Assembly: GCF_026342735.1 (NCBI RefSeq)
Contig: NZ_JAPEMM010000001.1
Location: 1,922,001-1,986,000, forward strand
DNA length: 64,000 bases
Reading direction: 5' to 3'
Source of the DNA: Streptomyces sp. NBC_00193
GTDB lineage: Bacteria; Actinomycetota; Actinomycetes; Streptomycetales; Streptomycetaceae
The notes under the pieces are model-generated. The model was not told where the DNA came from, searched no databases, and was given only the letters and a program-made list of their open reading frames with translations. Position 1 is the stretch's first letter. Each line of letters starts with the position of its first letter. The position numbers and the translations under genes were made by a program. Below are positions 41,540 to 48,198 of this stretch, in pieces.

Positions 41540-42157
41540 TCAGGCCTTGGGCCACTCGGGGTGGAGGGAGGCGTGCATGATGCTGAAGAGGGGCCTGTAC
41601 ACCGCCTCGTCCTCGGGCGACTGCTTCCCGCGGCGGTACGCCGCGCTCAGTGCGTACTCCGTCGGTTTCGCGCCGCGGCGCAGCAGCCAGCGCGCCATCC
41701 GCCACTTCCCGCCGACGAGCGCGAGCTCCAGCGCCGTGCGGTCCCGCATCACGACGTCGATGTCATGGCCGCGGTCGAGGAACTGCACCACGAGGTGCGG
41801 GTAACCCTCGTCCCCGCTGGTCGCCGCCACCGGCAGCGGCGCCAGGCCGTACTCGCCCTGGGGGCCCACGGGGGCGCCGGCGTCGAGCAGGATCCCGACC
41901 ACCTCGGCGTCGGGGTACATCGCCGCCATGAGCATCGGCGTCAGATCCTCGTACTCACCGGCCTCGCCGCCCGGATCCGCCCCCGCGGCGAGGAGCAGCC
42001 GTACGGTCTCCGCCCGCCCGGCGCGCACCGCGAGCTCCAGAGGGGTGCGCCGGTCCGTGTTCCGGGCGTCCGCCTCGGCTCCCCCGGCGAGGAGTCGTGC
42101 CACGGTGGCCGCGTCGCCGTCCTGCGCCGCCTTCGCCAGCTGATCCGGTAGGTCCAT
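41540..42157 (-). CDS. Ankyrin-repeat protein
   Basis: 205 residues from ATG 42157 (GTG 42163 also possible). Several ankyrin repeats are visible: DGDAATVARLLAGGAEADAR, RTPLELAVRAGRAETVRLLL and a later RTALELALVGGKWRMARWLL. No signal peptide or membrane helix. A protein-binding role is all that can be stated. It is antisense to, and between, two units of the tail cluster and could be cargo, an immunity factor or an unrelated insertion. Confidence 0.8.
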   Translation of the reverse strand: MDLPDQLAKAAQDGDAATVARLLAGGAEADARNTDRRTPLELAVRAGRAETVRLLLAAGADPGGEAGEYEDLTPMLMAAMYPDAEVVGILLDAGAPVGPQGEYGLAPLPVAATSGDEGYPHLVVQFLDRGHDIDVVMRDRTALELALVGGKWRMARWLLRRGAKPTEYALSAAYRRGKQSPEDEAVYRPLFSIMHASLHPEWPKA

Positions 42158-42285
42158 GCCCACATGATCACCGGCCCTGCCTGAACTCGGGCCGATATCG
42201 GGCTGATCCAGGGCTGGTCCAGGGCCGACCTCGTACGGATCTCAGGCCGATCCCGCACGGTCGGCCAGGCGGATTCCCGGTTTAG

Positions 42286-42316
42286 TTGCGCGCGCGCACG
42301 CACCATGTCACAGTTG
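42286..42316 (+). promoter_or_regulatory. Promoter/operator element B, upstream of the tail-tube operon
   Basis: TTGCGCGC-GC-GCACGCAC followed by CATGTCACAGTTG. Same arrangement as element A: -35 TTGCGC (42286-42291), 17 bp, -10 CACAGT (42309-42314). One palindrome arm is imperfect, so affinity may differ. It probably drives 42452-44452. Confidence 0.65.
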
Positions 42317-42445
42317 GCGCAGCGGCAGAGCTGCGCCCGACGGGAACGCCGGGAAGACGGCCGCCGCTCCGCGTCGGGCGGTGTCCGCCCCGCCCCCGTC
42401 CGGGCACCGCCCGACAGCCCCCTTCCACCCATCAGCCCGAGGTGA
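42305..42445 (+). other. Possible 46-codon leader ORF
   Basis: An ATG inside element B opens a frame of 46 codons that ends at a TGA in the ribosome-binding region of the tail terminator gene (MSQLAQRQSCARRERREDGR at the start). Arg/Pro-rich, no obvious ribosome-binding site. It may be chance or a leader peptide. Confidence 0.2.
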
Positions 42446-42451
42446 ATCGTC

Positions 42452-42859
42452 GTGACCACTCCCCCGAGTGCCTTCCCCGACGTCGAGGCCCTGGTCGTCG
42501 ACGTCCTCCAAGCTGATCCCGCCCTGTCCACCGCCGTCGTCGCCGTCAGCCCGCCCGCCGGATTCGACGGCACCCAGCGGGCCGTCATGGTCAACCGGCG
42601 CGGCGGCGCCTGGACCGGCGACCTGCACGTGGACATGCCGCTGATCGAGTTCGAGGTGTACGGGCCCACCAAGGCCGCCGCGCACACGCTGGCCAACGCC
42701 GCCCGGCGGGCCCTGCTCGCCGCGCTCGGCAAGACGTACGGCTCGAACACCTTCACCGACGTCGTCGAGCACGACGGACCGCGCTGGCTCCCGGACTACC
42801 TCTACCGGGGCGCCAACCGCTACGTCTGCGTCATCGAGGTGTCCCTCAGCGTCTTCTGA
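42452..42859 (+). CDS. Tail terminator / tail-completion-like protein
   Basis: 135 residues, GTG start after GAGGTG. The pattern LVVDVLQADPALSTAVVAVS, followed by IEFEVYGPTKAAAHTLANAA and a C-terminal beta region, is that of siphophage tail terminators (gpU/DUF3168-like) encoded just before the tube protein. Such proteins cap the tube and stop polymerisation. No head-connector genes precede it, so in this cluster it would close a headless tube. Family call from pattern and position. Confidence 0.6.
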   Translation: MTTPPSAFPDVEALVVDVLQADPALSTAVVAVSPPAGFDGTQRAVMVNRRGGAWTGDLHVDMPLIEFEVYGPTKAAAHTLANAARRALLAALGKTYGSNTFTDVVEHDGPRWLPDYLYRGANRYVCVIEVSLSVF

Positions 42860-42902
42860 CGCACCGGCCGGCGGGCGCGCTCCCGCGCCCCGGCCCCACA
42901 GA

Positions 42903-42932
42903 CGAAGGCCCTGCCGTCCGGCGGGGCCTTCG
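42903..42932 (+). terminator. Attenuator between terminator and tube genes
   Basis: CGAAGGCCC pairs perfectly with GGGCCTTCG (42924-42932). It lies between the tail terminator gene and the strongly expressed tube gene and could reduce read-through or protect the 5' end of a processed tube mRNA. Confidence 0.6.
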
Positions 42933-42999
42933 CCGTACCCGGCCCCGGAGAGATCCGGGGTCCGGAGCGGCAGCCCTCTATATAAGGAGAAGCATCACC

Positions 43000-43602
43000 A
43001 TGGCAGGAAACTCGTCCGAGATCCGCGTAGCCGGCAACGGTCGCCTCTTCGTCGCCGCTGCCGGCACGGCGCTGCCGACCGCCTTCACCGGTAAGCCGGA
43101 CATCGACTGGGGCGCCAGCTGGAAGGACCTCGGCTTCACCACCGCCGACGGCGTCACCTTCTCCAAGAAGGACAAGCTGGAGCCGGTCGACTCGTGGCAG
43201 GCCGTCAGCCCGGTCCACTTCACGTACTCCGACCGGGACCTGAGCATCAAGTTCTCGATGCTCCAGTTCAACGAGCTGACGCTGCCGTTCTTCATGGGCG
43301 GCGGCGCGGTGGCCGACGAGGCGACCCCGTCCAACGGCATCTACCGCTACGACATCGCGGACTCCCCGAAGTCGGACGCCCGCGCCCTCGGCCTGGAGTT
43401 CACCGACACCAAGGCCTCCGACGGCTCGGTCGTGACCTACCGCTTCTACATCCCGCGCGGCCAGGTCACCGCCTCCGACGACATCAAGCTGGCCCGCAAG
43501 TCGGCTTCCACGCTGGGCATCACCTTCACCGCCCTCACCACGGGCGACGACAAGCCGCTGGCGAGCTTCGTCATGAAGGACAGCGCGTACTCGCTCGTCT
43601 GA
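43000..43602 (+). CDS. Major tail tube protein
   Basis: 200 residues, ATG start with an AAGGAG site. Beta-rich sequence with the N-terminus EIRVAGNGRLFVAAAGTALP, then FHSMLQ-like (here IKFSMLQFNELTLPFFMGGG) and a C-terminal ALGLEFTDTKASDGSVVTYR. Matches the siphophage tube-protein pattern in actinophages. It would form the hexameric rings of the tube and be the most abundant product. It is followed by the gpG/gpT pair, the canonical order. Confidence 0.8.
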   Translation: MAGNSSEIRVAGNGRLFVAAAGTALPTAFTGKPDIDWGASWKDLGFTTADGVTFSKKDKLEPVDSWQAVSPVHFTYSDRDLSIKFSMLQFNELTLPFFMGGGAVADEATPSNGIYRYDIADSPKSDARALGLEFTDTKASDGSVVTYRFYIPRGQVTASDDIKLARKSASTLGITFTALTTGDDKPLASFVMKDSAYSLV

Positions 43603-43697
43603 CCGGCCGACAGGCCCTGACGGGGGCGGGGCGGCCGCAGGGCCTCCCCGCCCCCACCCCTCACGACTTCCCTTCACCCAGAGGAGAACCCATCACC

Positions 43698-43988
43698 ATG
43701 GCAGGCTTCGACGTCAACGCGGCCCGCGCCCAGCGCCAGGAGGCCCTCGGCCGTACCTGGTCCTTCCAGCTGGACGACGAGACGTACACCCTTCCCACCG
43801 AGCTCAGCCGGGCCGCGGCCAAGGGGTTGCGCAAGCTCGACGACAACGACGTGGACGGTCTGCTCCGGCTCCTCCTGGGCGACTCGCAGTTCACCCGCTT
43901 CGAGCAGCACGACATCACCATGCAGGACATCGCCGCGATCCTCGAGGCCTACGGCAAGGAGACGGGGCTCGGCCTGGGGGAAGGCTGA
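43698..43988 (+). CDS. Tail assembly chaperone gpG-like
   Basis: 96 residues, ATG after GAGGAG. Starts MAGFDVNAARAQRQEALGRT; helical second half (AAAKGLRKLDDNDVDGLLRL). Position between tube and tape-measure genes, small size and an overlapping -1 ORF identify it as the gpG-type chaperone that keeps the tape measure soluble during tube assembly. Confidence 0.8.
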   Translation: MAGFDVNAARAQRQEALGRTWSFQLDDETYTLPTELSRAAAKGLRKLDDNDVDGLLRLLLGDSQFTRFEQHDITMQDIAAILEAYGKETGLGLGEG

Positions 43989-44452
43989 GCCTCGTCGAGT
44001 TCGTCGACGAACACGCCGAGGCCCTCGAAGCGGACCTGCTCCGCTACTACGGCAAGGACCTCCTGGACTGGCACCGGGGAGAACTCTCCTCCCGCCGGCT
44101 CCAGGTCCTGCTCAAGCACCTGCCGCGGGACAGCTCCGTCAACCGGGAGCTGTTCGGCGAAGCCGCCGACTGGTCGGTGACCGACCATCTGCTGGCGGCC
44201 ACCGTGGACCATCTGGCGGCCGCCAACTGGATGTTCGCCTGCGTCAACGCGGCGGAGGACGGGGACGCCCCCGATGCTCCGGAGCCGGTGCCGCGGCCGG
44301 ACGGCAAACCGTACGCCGGCCCGGACGAGCAGCCGGATCCGGCGGACGGCCCCGGCGGACCGGGGGAACCCGGATCGCCGGGCCGGACGGGGGACACCGC
44401 GGCCGGGAGCATCGGGCTCAGCCCGGAGCGGCTCGTCGGCTTCTTCGGCTGA
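43698..44452 (+). CDS. gpG-T fusion made by -1 ribosomal frameshift (predicted)
   Basis: The -1 frame runs open from 43979 to the stop at 44450-44452, about 157 codons, and starts LSLVEFVDEHAEALEADLLR with RYYGKDLLDWHRGELSSRRL. It has no ATG, GTG or TTG before 44177, which is inside the well-formed domain. It can therefore be translated only by shifting -1 near the end of gpG. The candidate slip site is G-GGG-GAA at 43976-43982, six bases before a stem GCCTCG/CGAGGC (43989-43994 with 44017-44022) that encloses the palindrome GTTCGTCGACGAAC. The fusion would have about 250 residues. Its Pro/Gly/Asp-rich C-terminus is typical of gpT. Confidence 0.75.
43976..44022 (+). promoter_or_regulatory. 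Predicted -1 frameshift signal
   Basis: Slip site GGGGGAA at 43976-43982, 6-nt spacer and nested hairpin to 44022. The heptamer is not a perfect X-XXY-YYZ: the second codon re-pairs with one mismatch. Confidence 0.6.
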
Positions 44453-44480
44453 CGGCGTGCCGCGCTCCCCGGCCGGGCGG

Positions 44481-45467
44481 CTACTCCGGAGAAGGAGACG
44501 GTGACGGTGACGGTTCGCCCGTGCGGCGGCCGTCCCCGGCGGGCTCGGGGCGGCCACCGCCCCGCGCCTCCAGCTCCTGCGCCAGGGCCCGCGCCTTCTG
44601 CGCGAGGCTCCGGCGCCCGTCCGCCTCCGCCCGCTCCGGCCCGTCCGCCGGGGATTCGGCGGACGGCGCCTGCGCGCGGGGCTGTACGGGAATCGTCCTC
44701 AGCGGCGGCACGATGGGCCGGCCCCGGCGGCGTACGACCTTCCGGCCGGCCGGGGCCGCACGCTTGTCCCGCACCTCCTGTGCGGAGGGCGGCGCGCCGG
44801 ACCCCGACTGCTCGTGCGCGCGGGGTTCCTCGGCGGCGGGTTCCTCCGCGGTGGCCTGCTCGTGGTCCGCGTCGGGCTGCCGGTCGCCGGTCTGCTGGTC
44901 ACGGGGCTGCTGGTCACGGGGCTGCTGGTCACGGGGCTGCTGGTCACGGGGCTGCTGGTCACGGGGCTGCTCGGCGCCGGGCTGCCGGCCGACGCCGACG
45001 GGCTGCCGCGCCCGGCGGATGCGGTCCTCGGCCTCGGTGACCAGCGCGGGCGGGTCGAGGAGCAGGGCGAAGGGCAGCCGGATCACCTCGGCCCCCTCGC
45101 CGTGGCGCCCGGCCCCGTCCGGACCGGCGCCCGCGCCCGTGTTCGTGCCCGTGTTCGCGCCCCGCCGGGCGTTCGGGCCGCCTCGTCCGGCCTCCCCGCC
45201 GGCGGCATAGGCATCGACGACGCGCTTCTCGTACTCGCGCCGGATGCGGGGCAGGTCCTCGGCCATCGCCTCGGCCCAGCCGGCCGTGAACGCGGCCGTC
45301 TCGCGACGGTCGAGCTCGGACCGCGGTATCACGACGAGGTCCTCCGGCGCGTGCCCCTCCGCATGAACGAGCTCGGAGAGCCGTGCGAACAGATGGGGCA
45401 GGTCGTGAGGCACTTCGAGCCAGTCGATCCCCTGCTCCGGCCCTCGGCCGTTTGCGTCCCTATCCAT
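44481..45467 (-). CDS. Antisense gene inside the cluster, TAGW-motif protein with QPRDQ repeats
   Basis: 328 residues from ATG 45467 (MDRDANGRGPEQGIDWLEVP). The N-terminal 90 residues look folded and contain RRETAAFTAGWAEAMAEDLP. A long Gln/Arg/Pro/Glu-rich middle carries five QPRDQ units, and the C-terminus is Ala/Arg-rich (SLAQKARALAQELEARG). The N-terminal region resembles the whole of the small divergent protein at 45771 (RETRAYTAGWNDALTE), so the two are paralogues. It converges on the gpG-T gene. Function unknown. Confidence 0.7.
   Translation of the reverse strand: MDRDANGRGPEQGIDWLEVPHDLPHLFARLSELVHAEGHAPEDLVVIPRSELDRRETAAFTAGWAEAMAEDLPRIRREYEKRVVDAYAAGGEAGRGGPNARRGANTGTNTGAGAGPDGAGRHGEGAEVIRLPFALLLDPPALVTEAEDRIRRARQPVGVGRQPGAEQPRDQQPRDQQPRDQQPRDQQPRDQQTGDRQPDADHEQATAEEPAAEEPRAHEQSGSGAPPSAQEVRDKRAAPAGRKVVRRRGRPIVPPLRTIPVQPRAQAPSAESPADGPERAEADGRRSLAQKARALAQELEARGGGRPEPAGDGRRTGEPSPSPSPSPE
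44890..44970 (-). repeat. Five-unit 15-bp tandem coding repeat
   Basis: Five near-identical 15-bp units (CTGCTGGTCACGGGG on the plus strand) encode consecutive QPRDQ pentapeptides. Copy number is likely to vary by slippage without changing the frame. Confidence 0.9.
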
Positions 45468-45648
45468 CTGTAAGCAACTGCCTTCCCGCCCCCGGGGTCC
45501 CCCATCGCCCCCGCCCGCCCTACTTCCGGGGGCCCGGGGAACCAGTCTGCCAGCGTACCGGGTGTCCAAAACGGTCATGATCGGATGCCAATCAGCCCTG
45601 GGCGGACAGGCCCGATCCGGCCGTCCGGCTTACCAGCTCGACAAACAT

Positions 45649-45662
45649 CGAACGAATGTTCC
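45649..45662 (+). promoter_or_regulatory. LexA (SOS) box
   Basis: CGAACGAATGTTCC contains GAAC-N4-GTTC and matches the Gram-positive/actinobacterial consensus CGAACRNRYGTTYG at 13 of 14 positions. A TACACT -10 follows at 45676-45681, so the box covers the -35 region of the operon beginning at 45771. Confidence 0.75.
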
Positions 45663-45675
45663 AAACTCTTGTTCG

Positions 45676-45681
45676 TACACT
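45676..45681 (+). promoter_or_regulatory. Likely -10 element of the tape-measure operon
   Basis: TACACT (TAnnnT), 14 bp beyond the LexA box. The transcript would start near 45688, with a leader of about 80 nt to the ATG at 45771. Confidence 0.5.
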
Positions 45682-45770
45682 CGTTCGAGAACCGTTTCAT
45701 CTCGTGATGCCCCTGCCCTGACTCGCGGCGCCATCACACGCAAGGGCCAGCAACCGGAAGGCAGGCGTCC

Positions 45771-45986
45771 ATGACCCAGCAGGCCGAGGGATCACGACCG
45801 CAGATCACGCTCCACGACCTCCTCAGCCGGCTCCTGGACAGATCCACCCCCGCCGACAAGCACGACAAGCTCGACAAAAAGGCCCTGCTGGCCACGCTGC
45901 ACGCCGAGATCACCAGCCGCGAGACGCGCGCGTACACGGCGGGCTGGAACGACGCCCTCACCGAACTGGGACGCCCGGCGCGGTAG
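45771..45986 (+). CDS. Small TAGW-motif protein
   Basis: 71 residues, ATG start: TLHDLLSRLLDRSTPADKHD, then RETRAYTAGWNDALTE. It is a single-domain version of the N-terminus of the divergent 328-residue protein. First gene after the SOS box. Function unknown; possibly a structural or regulatory partner of the tape-measure proteins that follow. Confidence 0.7.
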   Translation: MTQQAEGSRPQITLHDLLSRLLDRSTPADKHDKLDKKALLATLHAEITSRETRAYTAGWNDALTELGRPAR

Positions 45987-46116
45987 CCCGGCGGCCCTGC
46001 GGTCCGCAGCCCCGTAGCCCCGTAGCCCTTCGTACGACCCAGCCCCTGCCGGCACCACGCCGCGCGGGGGCTTTCGGCGTTCAGACGCCGCACCAGGCCA
46101 GAAGCGGAGGAACCCC

Positions 46117-46971
46117 ATGGCCGATCCCACCAACGCGGAAATCCACGCGCTGATCACCGATCTCAAGAACAGCCTCGTGACCCCGCTCAAGACGTACGTC
46201 ATGCACAACCCGGCATCGAACCTCGTCACCGAGAAGTTCCTGACGGCCAAGCTCGAACAGCTCACGAAGGACATCAAGGCCGGGCCCGACCCCCAGCCCA
46301 AGTCCTGGTGGGAGGGGCTGATGGAGTTCCTCGGCCTCAAGGACCTCGCCGCGATCGTCAAGGACGCCGGAAAGCTCGGCATCTTCTACGCCGTGCTGGC
46401 CGGCCTCGGCGCCCTCGTCGCCGCGTTCGGGCTCAAGCTGCTCGACTTCGGCGCCATGTTCAAGAGCTTCATGGAGTTCGCCACCAGGAACAGCGCGGGC
46501 GGGCGTCGCATCCTCGCGCCGGGCCCGAGCGGACTGCCCAGCCTGCAGAACCGCCTGGCCGTCGAGAACCCGGTCGTGGGCGCCCTGCACGCCCTCCCGA
46601 ACCCCGCGACTCTCGAACCCCTGCGGGAGAAGCTCTCCATCCTCAATCCGAAGATCGAGAAGTTCAACGTCGAGATCGACAAGATGCCCTCCGCCCGCCA
46701 GCTCAAGCAGATGGCCTCCGCCCTGGAAAAGATCGCGACGGCCCTGGCCCGCATGGTTCCGGCAACGATCAAGGCCGTCGCCACCGAGGTCGGGAAGCTC
46801 AAGGACAACATGCAGGGCCTCGACCTGAGCGAACTGCCCAAGCCGCGGACGTTGACGCAGACCGCGACGGCCATGGGCCGGCTCGCCGGCGCCACCGACG
46901 GTCTGGCCACGAAGCTGCGGGAACTCGGCACGGCGGCCAACACCGCCGCCGGCGCCGTCGGCACTTCCTGA
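46117..46971 (+). CDS. Tape-measure-associated helical membrane protein
   Basis: 284 residues, ATG with GGAGGAA upstream. Almost all helical; one hydrophobic helix at about residues 87-109 (LGIFYAVLAGLGALVAAFGL). The C-terminal half is a long heptad-like region (RQLKQMASALEKIATALARM). It has no homologue I can name, but its position and composition suit an accessory tape-measure component. The leader 45987-46116 contains no gene. Confidence 0.6.
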   Translation: MADPTNAEIHALITDLKNSLVTPLKTYVMHNPASNLVTEKFLTAKLEQLTKDIKAGPDPQPKSWWEGLMEFLGLKDLAAIVKDAGKLGIFYAVLAGLGALVAAFGLKLLDFGAMFKSFMEFATRNSAGGRRILAPGPSGLPSLQNRLAVENPVVGALHALPNPATLEPLREKLSILNPKIEKFNVEIDKMPSARQLKQMASALEKIATALARMVPATIKAVATEVGKLKDNMQGLDLSELPKPRTLTQTATAMGRLAGATDGLATKLRELGTAANTAAGAVGTS

Positions 46972-47004
46972 TCCACGACCCCACCGCACAAGGAGGTGTG
47001 AACC

Positions 47005-48198
47005 ATGAGTCTCGCCAGCGCAACCAAGCGCGCCTCGGACTCCCTGCGCAACCTCAAGACGCAGGCATCCGGCGCCGCCGCCCCCGTCAAGCGCGTCGGT
47101 GACGCCGGGAACAGGGCGTCCGGACAGCTCAAGACGCTCCGGACATCCGCCCAGGGCTCCACCGGCCAGCTGAAGAACCTCAAGACCGCCGCCGACCAGG
47201 CCGAACGCTCCCTGTCCAAGGCCGGCCAGACCGGCCAGCGCAGCGGGACGCAGCTGGGGAAGTTCAAGACCGGCGCCGACCGCGCCGCCTCGGGCCAGGA
47301 CAAGCTCAACAAATCCATGAAGGGCAACTTCCTCGCCCGCCTGCTCGACCTGTTCATGCCGCTCATCGAGAAGATCGTCGAGATGGCGATGCGCTCGAAG
47401 ACCATGCAGACGGTCCTGCGCACGGCGTTCACCGCCATCCGCACCGTGATCTCCGCGGTGATGAAGGCCATCGGCCCGATCATCAAGAGCGCCGGCAACC
47501 TGATCAAGTCGGTGTGGAACAGCGTCAAGAACGCCGTCATGCCGGTCCTGAAGACCATCGGCAGCGCCGTGAAGTCCGCCTTCAACGGCATCAAGTCGGC
47601 CATCAGCACCGTGATGAGCGCCGTCCGCTCGGTCATCAGCAGCGTGTGGAACGGCATCAAGGCCGTCATCATGCCGGTGATCAACTGGATCAAGTCGGCC
47701 GTCCCGAACGCCTTCAACGCCGTCAAGGACCGGATGTCCAGCGCGTGGAACGGCCTCAAGGGCATCGCGTCCGGCGCCTTCGGCGCCATCGTCGGCGCGG
47801 TGAAGTCCCCGATCAACTCCGTCATCGGCCTGATCAACTCGATGATCGGCCGGATCAACCAGATCCGGGTCAGCGTCCCCGGCTGGGTCCCCTTCGTCGG
47901 CGGCAAGAGCTTCGGCGTCAGCCTGCCCACGATCCCGATGCTCGCCGCCGGCGGTGTCGTCATGCCGCGCAGCGGCGGTGTCCCGGCGATCATCGCCGAG
48001 GCCGGCGAGGCCGAAGCCGTCCTGCCGCTGTCCAAGCTCGACCGCCTGCTGGCCCGTACGGCCGCCCGCGCCCGGATGACGGCCACCGGCGCCGGCAACG
48101 GCTCGGCGCTGCACATCGAGAACTACTACGCCCACCAGTCGAGCGACCCGCAGCGCACCGCCGACGCGCTGATGTACCTGGCCAAGGCGCGCGGATGA
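47005..48198 (+). CDS. Tail tape measure protein 1
   Basis: 397 residues, ATG after AAGGAGG. Low-complexity amphipathic N-terminus (residues 1-105), then helical repeats marked by WN-x-(V/I)K (residues 150-260). The C-terminal region has the classic tape-measure ending: MLAAGGVVMPRSGGVPAIIA then EAGEAEAVLPLSKLD. Tape measures set tube length and pass out at ejection. Short for the family. Overlaps the next gene by ATGA. Confidence 0.8.
   Translation: MSLASATKRASDSLRNLKTQASGAAAPVKRVGDAGNRASGQLKTLRTSAQGSTGQLKNLKTAADQAERSLSKAGQTGQRSGTQLGKFKTGADRAASGQDKLNKSMKGNFLARLLDLFMPLIEKIVEMAMRSKTMQTVLRTAFTAIRTVISAVMKAIGPIIKSAGNLIKSVWNSVKNAVMPVLKTIGSAVKSAFNGIKSAISTVMSAVRSVISSVWNGIKAVIMPVINWIKSAVPNAFNAVKDRMSSAWNGLKGIASGAFGAIVGAVKSPINSVIGLINSMIGRINQIRVSVPGWVPFVGGKSFGVSLPTIPMLAAGGVVMPRSGGVPAIIAEAGEAEAVLPLSKLDRLLARTAARARMTATGAGNGSALHIENYYAHQSSDPQRTADALMYLAKARG

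Larger units (their letters stand above)
45468..45770. promoter_or_regulatory. Divergent regulatory region with LexA box
   Basis: 303 bp separating the antisense TAGW gene from the plus-strand TAGW/tape-measure operon. It is more AT-rich than its surroundings near 45640-45710, which is where the SOS box and -10 lie. Confidence 0.7.

Noticed and set aside
44890..44970. CRISPR-like repeat array
   Set aside because: The 15-bp units are contiguous without spacers and encode QPRDQ repeats in frame.
45681..45692. Second LexA box
   Set aside because: CGTTCGAGAACC has GTTC and GAAC in the inverted order with 2-bp spacing, so it does not fit GAAC-N4-GTTC.
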